Source: Adineta vaga
Lineage: Eukaryota; Rotifera
Length of the DNA: 64,000 bases
Reading direction: 5' to 3'
Assembly: GCA_021613535.1 (NCBI GenBank)
Contig: CP075494.1
Coordinates: 9,920,001-9,984,000 of the forward strand
Part shown: positions 8,141 through 20,678 of the stretch, piece by piece
Layout of the letters: every line of letters starts with the position of its first letter
Position numbering within the stretch: the first letter of the stretch is position 1
Notes under the pieces: generated by a model
The model's input: only the letters and a program-made list of their open reading frames with translations
Database searches by the model: none
Told to the model about the DNA's origin: nothing
Program-made: the position numbers and the translations under genes

Positions 8141-9703
8141 AAGAATCGCATATCGAATGAAAGACTATTCATATGTATGACTTTTGTTTTCTTTTCTATA
8201 CTATACGTATAAAAGAACAACTTGTACAAAAAATTGCAAGCTTTATTTTAACCTCTCTAATATAACATTTACAAATAAAACAATTCACTATTCTCTATCC
8301 AATAGACTTAAAAGCAAACTTGAACATACTTCATTTGATTGAAGTTATATATGTATATTCGTTAAAATTGATTTCATCTGATGTACTTAGTTGACATGAA
8401 TATCTTTTTTTTCGATATTTCCTATCAGTTAAATCAAATGTATATGTATACGTTCATCTATCAATCCAATGTCATCTTTCTCTATTGCATAAGTGTAAAT
8501 CTTTCATTTCTTTGAAATATTCTTTATAACCGATAGTCAGTACTTCGGTCATTTTTTTCCACTTATCTACGTACAAATTCTCCCTCTCTCTCTCTCTTTC
8601 TCTTGTTTCAACATAGACATATATGTCATAACGACAACGGCGATGACAAGGTGTGTGTATGTGTTACTTACAGTTGAGCAGAAATAAGAGCAAAAAAATG
8701 GCGAGAGAAAGAGAGAATTGACCGGAAATTGAACGTGATCATGTTTATATTGCATAAGATTTACTTTTTTTTCTGTATAACATTTCTATCATTATTTTAT
8801 ATAAAACGTTGTTTTATTTCCTTGATTTTAACATTCAACATTAGTTTATGAACCATATGGTATCCTTCATCTAATCACTTGACAAACAGTGAAGAATAAG
8901 AATAAGAATGAAAAGATGAGTAGATGAAGTGTTTATTTCAGTTTCATTGCATTACGTTTATGAGATAGGACGTTATTGTATATCATCAAGTTAACGATAA
9001 ATATATTTGACAGGTTTCGTCAATGAGAAAAATAGGAGCAGCAAGAAAAAAGAGGTACTCACTCAGTCGTTTCTTTCTTCTCTTTTCTTGCGTCTCATTC
9101 TACTATACTTCTTTTTCTTTTAATGTTATTATGGCAAGTACACAATATAAGTAAAATGATTGAACAATATTTATCATTTCTCAATCGATCGAATTCGGGA
9201 TATATATTTATTTGGTATTCTAATCAGGCGATAGATTTCTCTTCAACTCTTCTCGATCGTCTAGTCTTTCGACCGCTCAACTAACTGACAGACATAGTAT
9301 GATGGTAAAAATTCACTTATATTGTATATAGATTCTTCTTTCCATTCCTATTCTCTCCTGTTTTTTGTTCTCGACAGCGTGTGTTGATGCTTCTCGGATC
9401 TCCGTCTTCACCAGCCATTTTTCTTCTTCGGAGAGCTAGAAAAAAAATGAAAATCGCTTCTTTCCCTCCTTTGGCTCCCATCTCTCTTCTCTTATTCTCG
9501 TTCGCTTTTGTGTTTAACTCTAATCATATGAGTATGTGTGGAGTAGTAGTAGTAGACGCACACACACACATATACACGCACACATACTCACAAACGTCGA
9601 CGACTTATCGTGTCATATTATTTTCAAAATAGATTTTAGATACGACTCCACATCATCATGTTAAGGAAACAAGAATTATTTAATTGATATTTTTATTATA
9701 AAA
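8141..9703. other. Intergenic / upstream region of the SH3 gene
   Basis: 1.56 kb of low-complexity A+T- and CT/GT-rich DNA (for example CACACA-type runs at 9558-9590). No supported gene; the 83-codon frame at 9381 shows no family resemblance. Confidence 0.55.
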
Positions 9704-12700
9704 ATGTGGAAAAAATTCAAAGAAATTCTTGTTAAACATACAAGTAAGTTTTGCTCGATTTATTTTCTTCTTTTCAACAGTTATTGTCAATGTGTATACA
9801 TCTGTTATTACCTCACTGTATAGATTACATTTGTTTTTTTTCTTGTATACGAAAGATCATCTACTGATGATTGACGACGACGGGTCGTCTCAAATCATAT
9901 CAAACAAAGATGATAAATGAGAAGATTGACAAGTCTTTTATATATGGCATACATTTTCAATCAAATTGTTTAAAGAGACAAGTAAAGATGAGATGTATGC
10001 AGGAGCATCGATTTTCAATAAAATTATATATATATATATATACATATAAAAGCATGGTCAATATTAGCCTGGGGAGGAAATGTTCGTATAGATTTCTATT
10101 AGAATCAAACCTATTTGACTAACTTTTGTTGATAGAAAAGAATCTTTGACCTTGTTTGTCTTTTGTGTGTGTATGTATATTTGATAGTGTTAAAGATGAA
10201 AATCAGAACATTTTTTTTAATTCTAAATTGATATATACAGTGGATTAACGGAAATCCGATATTTTTTCAATCGTTTGTTAGTTCAAACAAAAGCAATTAT
10301 ATGTTATTATTATTTAGCTTACAAAGATGAATCAACGATAACGTCAGGCGCCGCAACGACGGCTGCTTCAATTATTGACCTACGGCTTTCACCAGTTTTG
10401 TCACCACAACGAACGGAAACGGTCTATCATCATCAACATCAACCATGCTGTAAATTAGGCAGTCATACATTAAATAAAACTGATGAACATTGTCGTTCGT
10501 TGTTCAGTCTTTTGCCAACATCGTTGCGTTCTCATCATCGTCAAACATCAACGAAGAAAGGCATTGATGCTGTAAGTAATATAAAGAGAGAGAGAGAGAA
10601 AGAAAGAAAAGAAGAAGAATAGATCTTTCTATTGCGTCATATGGTCGTCGTTACCAATCTAGTGACACTTCATTCATCTCTCATTAGCACGTCCATTACT
10701 GAGGACATAGAGTTATTCTTCGATGATAGTCGTTCGAAAGAAATTGACTTTTATGCAACGTGTAATTGTAATCATCATTTTCGATGAACTAAAAGAATCT
10801 TTTTACAGGAAATTAGATGATGTAATCATCATTAGTATAGGCTAATTCATTATTTTCTAGTAAATTCAATCGAGAATTAGCCTTTTTTTGCGAGAAATGT
10901 TTGTATCAACGACATTTGTTGATGTTATTTTCTTCGATAATTAAAATAAGATTCTATTGACCTAACAGAAAACTTCCATTTGTACGAAAGAATTTCATGC
11001 ACACATGTCTAACCTTGAGCATTTTTCTATTTGATTAGACTTTGAGAAACAAAAAAAAATATCAAAATAATAATTAGTTACTGTATTATAAGCAAAATGA
11101 ATTGTAAATGGAAATACGTCGAAAGATTTTTTCAGTCATCGTTTCTCTTTCTCGTCTTCGCTTAGTGACAATGTGTGATCATCGCTACTCAATCTCTTAT
11201 TCATCTGCATGCACATCATTCTCGAGGGCATATTTGATTCTTATTTTCAACATTTGTTGTCACTCGATTCTTCTCGATTTTTAATGGATATTACACGATG
11301 AAGAGAAACAAGGCACATACGCGCATATATAGATCTTTCTCTTTCTCATTTGTCTCGCTCAGCAGAAGCTTAATTATTCATGATCAGGAATTTACATAGC
11401 GAGCTCACATAGACGAGGAGAAGAAGAAGAAGAAGAAACAAAGAGAGAAAACGACTCGAATGAATGACAAATGTAATGAGTACTCCGTCACATTACAGAA
11501 GATATACTAGCATACTGATGTGTTGTTGTTTCTATTAGAAAGAGAGAGAAAAAGAGATCTTTTCTTTATATATGAAGTTAATTACTCTAAATTTAGATTT
11601 TCTTTTAAGATCGAAAAAGAATAAGTCTGACTAACAGTAATCCGGAGTGATTAGAATGTATAGAAATGAATTTTCTTTCTAGTAAATATATAAAATTAAT
11701 ATTTACTTGTTATTTTAGTCAACAACAAGAACAACACAACTTTTAACAGCAACTGATATTCTTAGTAGTGATTACGATTCAGATTTTATGTCTCAAACAT
11801 ATCTCAATCGTACATCATCGCATGTTTCATGTTATTCATCCATGAATCGTTATGGATCAATTGAAAGTTTATTACATGGTCATTCGAAATCGAATCCAGC
11901 TAATATACATGTTATTGTACGAAAGAATTTTGAACCATTTGCTCAAGCACATATTGGCGTTTCAAAAGGTAGATATATTGTATAAATTTTTTAAAAGATG
12001 TCATGATACTTTTCAGGTCATTTATTTCCTATGATATTTCTATAGGATTTGATTATAAAGTAGACCATACGCATCCTATAGAAGAATACTACGAGCAGTT
12101 TTCGACTTTTTTCTTCTACCATACATGTACGTTTCTATCAAACTATCTATCATCACCAGCAGGCGAAAAACGACAAATAGATGTGCATGACAGCTCTTTT
12201 CCTGTGATCCAAATCAGCATGTGTTCACAAAGAAAACATATAATGACTAGATTTGAATTAGAATAAATGTTCATCCATTATGTAAGACAATAATTAAGGA
12301 ATATATTAAAAGCATTTCGGTTTCCCTCTCTCTCTCTCTCTCTCTCGCAATCATATGAATAAAGAAATGATAATTATTCAAAAAAATTTCTACTCTTCAT
12401 TTAGGTGCAATAGTGACTGCATTGTTTTCTCGAGGGCCATGGTTATATATACGCAATGATTCAACTGGAAAAACGGGTTATATTCCACGTTTAATATGTT
12501 CATCTTATCAACATTCATTACGAATAACAAATCTGTCCAATTCATCGATTGATTCATCATTAATCAAAGATGAGGAAATGATTTTTAAAACTGATAAATG
12601 TTATAATCCACCACGTAAACAAGTGATGAATCGATATTTATCACATAGTTCAGCAATCATTGATGGAACTAAACAACGCAAAACTAAAGTTTATTTTGAT

Positions 12701-14236
12701 GAACGTGAACGACGTAATACCTATACATTACCTATAGCACCACGAACAAAACCATCATTATCAAAAGATCGTCGATTAACACTTAGTTCAATCAATTGTC
12801 CACTTGATTCGAATAAACAAGATTCATTAACATATTCTAATAATGAAATAAGAACAACAATAACACGAGATACAGATTCATCAAGTACACAAGATTCAGG
12901 TTATTCAGAATCTACACCTTTCTTTCTTGTTCAACAAGCAACACCTGACAATGAACAACCAACACTACATTCATTTCTTAATACATCAAAAGTATGTTTA
13001 TCAAACTAATCGAAGATTACCGAGTATTTTCCAGAAAGAACCTGTATTTGTAAAACATTGTTAATTCAAAGCGAAGGCTAAACTATACCAACCGACAAGA
13101 GCATCTATCATTCATGATTTTTGTTCTAATATTTTTCTAAAAATATCTTTTTTTTCTCTGAACTCTATCGAGCTGTTGTTGACAATTTGAGTTGTTTAAA
13201 TCTTTCTGTTCTATTTAAGAAATCTCATGCAATACCACATTATGCAACAGTTCGTCGTTCATCACTTTTGAAAGTTCCTGATCCAATTAATCCTAGTCAA
13301 CTTCATCAAAAACAACTCAATGCATTACAAATTCATCGACAGTCACTTCTCAATGGACGATCGATGACTGATATAATTACAGATGATTCTATCAAACGAC
13401 ATTCATTTGGTATCTTTGATGATGTTGATTCTTTCAATTCAAAACTGACGAATTCCAATTCAACTCGTCGTTTACCTGAATTTGCTTTAATAAGAAATGT
13501 TCGACGCGACAAAACTCAAATCAAACCATCCATTTATAATCTTCCAAAAAGTCATATACAAATTCCTGCCAGTATTTTTCTTAATCATCATCGACAAAAA
13601 CAACATTTTGGTAGTTCACACAGTGCCTTTCGACCTGTTCAACCATCAAATATACATAAACGAGCATCAAGTGAAGGACATTCTCCATCATCGTCGTCAC
13701 CATCATCACCTTCAGCAACATCATTATCTACCTCAAATTCTTCCATCAACGAACAATCTCAATTACAAACACGAAGACGTCTATCATTTGATATCCGTGT
13801 ACCGATTCTATCTGCAATGAAATCAACTAGTTTAACACGTTCAGTTTGTGATCAATCATCAACATTATTGGCAGCCGGAAAATTGAATCAATCGTCTCGA
13901 ACTATGAGTGATATTTTATGCGATCAATTCAGTGAAATTAATCTCGATGCTATTGAACAAGATTCACTTATTCAACATCAACCAAGAAAAATATGTCAAT
14001 CTCAACATTGTCTATTTACATTAATTAAAGATTATCGAAGTACACGTGCATCGTTTGCTGTCAAACGTGGAGATTCTGTATATGTTCTAAAACAAGTTGG
14101 TCGGGCATGTTATCTTGTTCGAAAACAAACAAATGGACAAATTGGATTTATACCTAAAGGATTATTAGTTCCAGCTACATCAACAAAAGTCGATACATTT
14201 CTTAAAATGCATGAATATCGAGAAACAATCATATGA
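9704..14236 (+). CDS. Protein with two SH3 domains, otherwise novel
   Basis: Five exons in phase: 9704..9743, 10318..10571, 11719..11968, 12405..12991 and 13220..14236, giving 715 residues. SH3-1 spans about residues 160-215 and is split by an intron (HVIVRKNFEPF... then ALFSRGPWLYIR...GKTGYIPRLI). SH3-2 is near the C-terminus (FTLIKDYRSTRASFAVKRGD...GQIGFIPKGLLVP). Between them lie ~400 mostly disordered residues rich in Ser, Thr and basic residues with Ser-Pro stretches. An intracellular adaptor or scaffold is the natural inference from SH3 domains binding proline-rich ligands; no named family is recognised. The 40-nt first exon is the least certain part: it was chosen because it supplies an ATG, a GTAAGT donor and the right phase. 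Confidence 0.8.
12323..12349. repeat. (CT)n microsatellite
   Basis: CT dinucleotide run within an intron of the SH3 gene. Confidence 0.8.
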
Positions 14237-14490
14237 ATTGTTGTGAAATATAACTCGATGATCAATATTGCTTGCTTGCTTGTTTTTTTTCTAGTCTTTG
14301 GGACAGTATTTTGTTTTAACGAATTTCTACTGTATAACAAACAACGAAAGAACTCAGGATAAATAATTAATAGACACTTTTTTCTCGTTTTTCAGTTCAA
14401 AAAGTTCTTTTCGTTCAAAATAAAACGTTTTTTTTTATAGAATTGATTTAAAATGTTATTGATCGATGTTAGACAGTCAATGAGAGGAAT

Positions 14491-14562
14491 GGCCTGATGG
14501 TCTAGTGGTATGATTCGCGCTTCGGGTGCGCGAGGTTCCGAGTTCGATCCCCGGTCAGGCCC
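14491..14562 (+). tRNA. tRNA-Pro (CGG)
   Basis: Full 72-nt cloverleaf: acceptor GGCCTGA pairs with TCAGGCC, D-arm GTCTAGTGGTATGAT, anticodon stem CGCGC/GCGCG around TTCGGGT (anticodon CGG, reads CCG), T-arm with GTTCGATCC. No intron. A TTTTT pol III terminator follows at 14564. Closely matches eukaryotic tRNA-Pro. Confidence 0.96.
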
Positions 14563-14578
14563 CTTTTTGTCGGGTCAA

Positions 14579-15180
14579 CAATCGAATATTTACCATTTAA
14601 ACTTTGTATATTGTTTCTATTTTTGACGAAATCTTCTTGTTTCTCAAAACTTACTATAAAAAGCTAACAGAAGTCTTCGAAAACCACTCAAAAAGTTTTA
14701 AAACTATTGAGAAATTTTAATACGTCGTCTACGTTGCTCACCTCATAGGTGTTCTAACACGAAGAACTTCTACTATAGAGAAGGTTAGAACAAAATTTCG
14801 CTGAATGATAGAAATTTCTCTCATTTACTACATTGAAAAGAATAAAGTTTTATCAATCTACAGCGTAGATTAAAACATTTCTTTCGTTTTTTAAGTGTCT
14901 CATAAACGAAAAAAAGATGTATAGTCTCGTAAAATACGATTGAGCAAGGATATATTATACGTTACAAATTCATAAACTCTTTTTTTCGTTTATAACGACA
15001 TCAAAAACGCTTCTACGGTGGTTTATTCTCCACTTTTTTACAGCGTGGTCCTTCTCAAAATTACAGTTGCCCACGCGGACACTTCAGTCGCCCTCTCGGA
15101 AAATAAAACCTAGGGTAAAACACTGCAATCGAATATTTACCATTTAAACTTTGTATATTGTTTCTATTTTTGACGCAATC
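14579..15180. repeat. 56-bp direct repeats flanking ~490 bp
   Basis: Repeat copies 14579..14634 and 15125..15180 differ at about one position and begin CAATCGAATATTTACCATTT. The 490 bp between hold no open frame. Possible duplication with insertion, or a small non-autonomous element beside the tRNA; no terminal inverted repeats seen. Confidence 0.7.
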
Positions 15181-15340
15181 TATCTATATTTGCAATAGTG
15201 TTGATTTACTAACATATCAACTCATTTATGTTCTTCGTCAATAACATATTGATATTTGATTTTGATTTTGATTGATTGACATAAACTATATGTTTTGAAA
15301 AATTGAATCGTCCATTCGAATAAATTATATTGAAGTTATT

Positions 15341-16673
15341 ATGAACACGATTCTTATCATAGTCATTCGTAAACTATGGAAACATTTCTACTATTTTCTA
15401 TGTTTATTTCTTCTAATTGTTATTATTTTTACTTTTGATTATTATCCCAATACACCTCAAGCATTACTTTACACATCTCGTTTACGAGAACAAGATATGA
15501 CAAAACATAAATACGTTAAATTTCGAGATCTCTCACTTTTAAGTAATACCTGTGAACAAATGTCAACAATCGATTGTTTAAATTATCTCGACAAGAATCA
15601 ATCGAATTATTTTCAAAAATTATCATCAACTCAATCTCGAATTTTTCAAAATCAGTATTGTACACAGAAGAAGAAAATGTTATTTCATACATTTTGGAAT
15701 AATCCAAATCAATTAGATAATCCTTTACTTCTACTTCATATTCAATCACATTTATATACACAAAATCGACATTGTTCACAATTAATCATTTGGACATTAC
15801 CAATGTTCTATGGTGCTATCAATCCAATGTATAATGTACATTATCCATATCTACAATTTCGAACATTAACACCATTTATGAAAGAATTACAACAAGTGGG
15901 CGTTCATGTAAGAAAAATTCTTTCGTTCATGATGAGACGAACGTTTCTCTCTAAGTAATAACTGTGTCAGTGAACTGTAAAAAATCGACGTAGAGCGTTT
16001 AAGTAGAGTTCATTGTCGTACATATATATTGTATTGAACTCATTCTAATCAAATATCATTCGTTTAGATTAATTCATATCGATTTTGGTTATTTGATCGA
16101 TGGTTTGTATCGAAAATGGTTGCATTAAGTGATGCTGTTCGTTTTATTCTTTTGCATAAATTTGGTGGAATGTATATCGATGCAGATATTCTTCTTCTTA
16201 GAGATTTACAACCATTTTATGAGCATGAATTTGCTTATCGATGGTCCACATTGAATGAATATAATACGGCTATACTTCGTTTATTTCCTCAATCGAATAT
16301 AAGTTCAATTTTACTTCATCAAGCATATGAAAAACAATCACCAGCCGTATTTTTTCCTTGGTCAATTCGATCTTCATTACTTCCAGTTAGTTTAGTTCGT
16401 TTACCAAGTGTCTTCTTCGATCCACTATGGCTAGCAGCAGATAATGCTGATCATAAAACAGCAAATTTATGGAAATTCATCAATAATACAAGACATACAT
16501 TTGAAAGTGTTTTTCATAAAGAAAGTTATTTAAGTCAACAAGGACGAACGGTTTTAAATGGAGCTTTTACATTTCATTGGCATGCATTACATAAAGTAGG
16601 ACAATTCGAACAAGGCTCGTATCTTTTTCAATGGAATGAATTTTTTCAAGAACCATTATTAGACATGATCTAG
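15341..16673 (+). CDS. Type II Golgi glycosyltransferase with DXD motif (A4GALT/GT32-like)
   Basis: Two exons, 15341..15907 and 16068..16673, phase 0, 390 residues. A short cytoplasmic tail precedes one TM (about 13-32, FYYFLCLFLLIVIIFTF), then a luminal domain. The sugar-nucleotide signature sits at ALSDAVRFILLHKFGGMYID followed by ADILLLRDL: the D-A-D metal-binding motif, preceded by the conserved SD..R...L...GG.Y. Late segments GAFTFHWHAL also suit this fold. Length and order match alpha-1,4-glycosyltransferases of the A4GALT/A4GNT type (family 32, DXD superfamily). The exact donor and acceptor sugars cannot be told. Likely Golgi membrane. Confidence 0.85.
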
Positions 16674-16683
16674 TTGCTATATC

Positions 16684-17069
16684 TTACAAGAAAACCATCC
16701 GAAATGTCAAAAAGCTTTTCGATCTCGAACATATTGGTTAGCTGAGTTATAGGACTCGATTTCACCCATTAAACCAAAGTTTCGAATTTTTACATGAAAC
16801 ATTGCTCATATCAAGGTCTGAACTAGAGTAGCTCATCTATAAAATTCCAGAATATTTAGACTAGGTATTTTCGACCCTCAACTCGAAAACTTTGTTTTAA
16901 TCGGTGAAATCGAGTCCTGTAAGGACATTCTAGTAAAAAGTCGATATTTCAGTCAACTCTCGACTTGCGCATGAACCAACTTAAGGCATATCACTTCTAG
17001 CTATGCTTCATCTAATCATTATATCCAGGACCGAAAAGCTTTTCAACACTTCGGGTGGTTTCCTCGTTA
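16684..17069. repeat. Degenerate foldback (inverted-repeat) element
   Basis: Outer arms: 16684..16724 and 17028..17069 are imperfect inverted copies (core AAAAGCTTTTCG and GAAAACCATCCGAA against TTCGGGTGGTTTC). Inner arms: 16751..16787 and 16883..16918 match more closely (AGGACTCGATTTCACC and its complement). A MITE-like or foldback element just behind the glycosyltransferase stop is the best reading. No coding capacity. Confidence 0.65.
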
Positions 17070-17841
17070 ATTATTGTTTATTTTTATATGGATTTCATTA
17101 AATAAATCTATTCTAGCCAATGTTTTGACATAGAAAAACAGTGACAGACGTGAAGTATGATATTTTGTAGAAGCAAAACAATATATGCCGGATTCAATAG
17201 ACGTCTCTCATTTGTTGAATAAAAGCCTGACTTTATTCTATGTCATATTATTTGCTTAATTGGAAAGTTTTTTTTAATTAGTGTCACATTTATGTAAGTA
17301 TATGATTATCAGAATTCTTTCTTCGGTCATGTTATTCTCTTGTCAGAAGAGAATATGAGAGCAATGAGCGAGAAAACAGCTTTGTTTTTATGAACGCCTC
17401 CTTGAGATAGAGAAAGCAAAGAAAAAGAATAACAATGACGTCGAAATAAATGATGAATTGACGTCATCATCATCATCAACAGAAGAATAGAAGGAGAATA
17501 AGTAGGGAACGTTCTCGCCCACTTCTTCTTCGCTCTTTACTTACGAGTATGTAGAAGCATATTTCTTTTTTTTTCGATCGCCTACGCGCTTTTTTTTTGT
17601 CTCCGGAGAAAAAAACGAGAAGTATTGATGAACGAAGAAAAGTTCAGATGATAGTATTCACATGCGAGCATGCTACTCATTTTCTACACGTAAATAGAAA
17701 AAAAGATAATAAGTATAGAACTAGCATGTAATGTAACAGTTTCTTTCGAGAAAGAAAAAGAACAACTTATATGCGTATAACTAAAACCTTTTTTCATCTT
17801 TACTTACAACTTTGTCTATTCATATGTATTTCTTTTAGAAG
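17070..17841. other. Upstream region of TBC1D30
   Basis: No gene seen. Contains a full palindromic CRE-like octamer TGACGTCA at 17459..17466 and a near copy TGACGTCG at 17436. A pyrimidine-rich stretch ending TTTTAG at 17838 lies three bases before the ATG and could be a cis or trans splice acceptor. Confidence 0.45.
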
Positions 17842-20048
17842 ATGACAGTCGAGAATGCATTAGAGCCATCATCAACATTAGGTAAAACGGGAACATAATG
17901 AGTTTTTTTATTCGTCTTGCAATTAGGATTTATTTAACTAGATGAAATGGAAGAAGATTTTCAAGCATGGAAAGAATCAATGTCCAATGAAATTCAATTA
18001 CCTGGTGGTTTATCATCTGAAAGCCGACAAAAGGTAACGTTTAAGATTTGAATTTTTCTTCACGATTAATTTCATTTGATTTGTCTAGTTATGGATATCA
18101 TTAGCAAAAAATTATATTCATGATGTACATCTAGATTGGGATAAAACGAGACAATTTGCATTCAATCCGGAGTCGTATCCGGAAGATGAACAGTTGAATA
18201 ATCAAATTGTTAAAGTGAATATTTTTGTGAAGAAGAAAAGAAAAAAAATTCAAAATCGTTATTTAGGATTTACATCGAACGGGTTGTAATTGGTCGACAA
18301 ATGAACAAAATCGAATTATACTTCAGCGTGTATTACTTGCATTTGCTCGTTATAATAAATCAATTGGTTATTGTCAAGGTCTTCATATATTAACATCTGT
18401 TATTCTTGACGTTATGAATATGAATGAAGAACATGCCTTAATGATTTTAATTTATTTGATTGATTCTATATTACCAGATTTCTTTTCAAATAATTTACAT
18501 GCTTTAGCTATTGACATGACCGTTTTTGATCATTGGTTGAAAGTTTACAATCCTCAATTACATTTACATTTGAAAAATCTTCAATCAACTTCATCGTCGA
18601 ATGATGATGAAGGCGGAAATTATGAACCTCCGCTATTAAATGTTTTTACAATTCAATGGTTTCTTACATTGTTTGTCACATGTTTACCGCGACAAGCGAC
18701 ATTACGTGTTTGGGATGCGTTAATGATCGAAGGAAGTGAAGTGCTCTTTCGAACAGGTCTTCTTCTTTGGTCAAAATTGTCCATGTAAGTTCGAGTATTT
18801 TTGTTATTCAATGAACAGTTTTTTTTGTTTATTGTGTTTATGTTAGTGCTGTCTTGAAAGTTTCAACAGCCGATCAATTTTACTCAGCAATGAGTCATCT
18901 ATCAGTACAATTACTTGATGAAAAAATTATTATTGCTGATAATCTTATTCATGTAAATGAAATTTGAAAGCAGAGAAGATTATATATATATATATGTTTG
19001 AAATTGTTTTTTTTTAGGAAATCTACAATTTGGGTCCATTTCCAACACCATTTCTATCTGATCTTCGTCAGAAATTTTCAATTCAACAACCGTCCAATCA
19101 AACAAATCATACCGATCAATCAAAATCGAAAGTAAGTGACAACATAGGCCATGTGTTAGAAGAAGATTTATCGATAAAACTCTCTAATATTCATACGTCA
19201 TGGGAAGTTGATTGACGTGATGAGCTGTTGACGTCAATCATCAATTATATCTATGTATTTATATTTAGGATTTAAAACGAATCAAAACGAAATTACTTGA
19301 TGAAGAAATCGTGAATTTTATCTCGTGTTTTGCAATTCTTTCATCCTCATCATTACGAAATAATCGATGTAAGAAAATTAACATGAGATAATTTTTTTTG
19401 TTTCTCTAATTGAATTATCAAATTAGTAGCAGAAAAATCGAATTCACCGGATGTAAATCAACTTCGACAACAGTATAAAAAACTTCAACAACGAAATAAA
19501 CAAGTACAAATTATTAGTCAAAGTAATTCAATTTCTTTATATTATTAACTCGTTAATTTGATTCTTCGTTTTTCTATAGGTTCAAATACACAACAACAAT
19601 GTTCACCAGACTCAATTTGTTCAATATCCGCTGGACCATTGGTAAAGAAAATTCTATTCTTTACAAATAAGTAGAAAGTTATTTTTCTTATTTTGATTGA
19701 TTTTAGATGAATCATCTTCTTGTCAAACCAACTGATATCAAACGAAATCAATTAAAAAAGAATGTTTCAAGTAAATCTCTATCATCAAAAGAACAAACAG
19801 AAGAATATGAGAAAGAAATTGAACAATTACTTACATGTCTTAATGTTTCTCAATCAACAAAGATTCCCGAAAATAATCAAAAGAAAAGTTCATCGGATGA
19901 TTATATAAATCGTCTTATTACATCTCGATCAGCTCAGATTCCCAAATATTCTTCATTCAATCCATTTCCTTCTCGTTCATTCAATGAAAATGTAGCCGTG
20001 AATGGTTATAGACTTGGCCTATATTCGCCTGTTGTTACAAGTCGATGA
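17842..20048 (+). CDS. TBC1D30: TBC1D30-like Rab GTPase-activating protein
   Basis: Ten exons in phase: 17842..17881, 17942..18033, 18089..18214, 18267..18784, 18847..18952, 19018..19131, 19269..19368, 19427..19522, 19580..19641 and 19707..20048; 531 residues. The TBC domain keeps both catalytic fingers: arginine finger in IVKDLHRTG and glutamine finger in GYCQG. LSSESRQKLWISLAK, LDWDKTRQFAFN, YEPPLLNVFTIQWFLTLF and the C-terminal MNHLLVK follow TBC1D30 closely. Known role of the family: stimulates GTP hydrolysis by Rab8-type GTPases and limits primary cilium growth. Shorter than the vertebrate protein because the disordered C-terminal part is reduced. The first acceptor may receive the spliced leader. 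Confidence 0.93.
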
Positions 20049-20358
20049 AAAAATAAAATCAAACAAAATAAGATATGTCTTTCATACTACGAGTTCATCT
20101 TCCTTGTTGTAAATTATTTATTTATTTTGTCTCCTCTTATTTATTTTTGATTGAAAATTTGAAGGCCAGTTTATCTTTGTTGTTCTTGACAATAAGCGAC
20201 GTTTTTCTTTGCTGTTGTTATTGTTGTTAATATCAGTATCGAATAACAATAAAAATCAATATACTTGATAGATTTTATTTGTCTTTCAATCTTTCTTCAT
20301 TTGTTCGAGAAAAGTTATTTACCCTGCAAGGTTGTCGGTATTGTCTTTCAATAAGTTG

Positions 20359-20399
<41 letters not shown>

Positions 20400-20678
20400 T
20401 CAAGGTGAAATCATTTTCTCAATATTTTTTCCGTTTAATCATCAAACTGAATGAAAAACAACAATAGTAGCAATAGTAATCGAACGGGGCAAAAATTGCA
20501 CAGAAAAAAAAACAAATAAAAATAAGAAATTCAAATCCATTAAGCATTTCGTGCATGTTTCATTCACCTGATTTGCTTGACTATCGAACGTATAACATGA
20601 ATCGATTTGAGATTTAATTTGTCATCTTCTTGATAGATGTATGTCCACAGAAATTCTAGATGTGTTGAAGAGAATCTT
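20049..20678. other. Convergent intergenic region
   Basis: Between the 3' ends of TBC1D30 and the forkhead-like gene. Holds poly(A) signals and an (AT)n run at 20364..20397; nothing else seen. Confidence 0.6.
20364..20397. repeat. (AT)n microsatellite
   Basis: Uninterrupted AT dinucleotides, ~17 units. Confidence 0.9.

Noticed and set aside
9381-9632. 83-codon frame before the SH3 gene
   Set aside because: Low-complexity and CA-repeat translation; the SH3 first exon is better placed at 9704.
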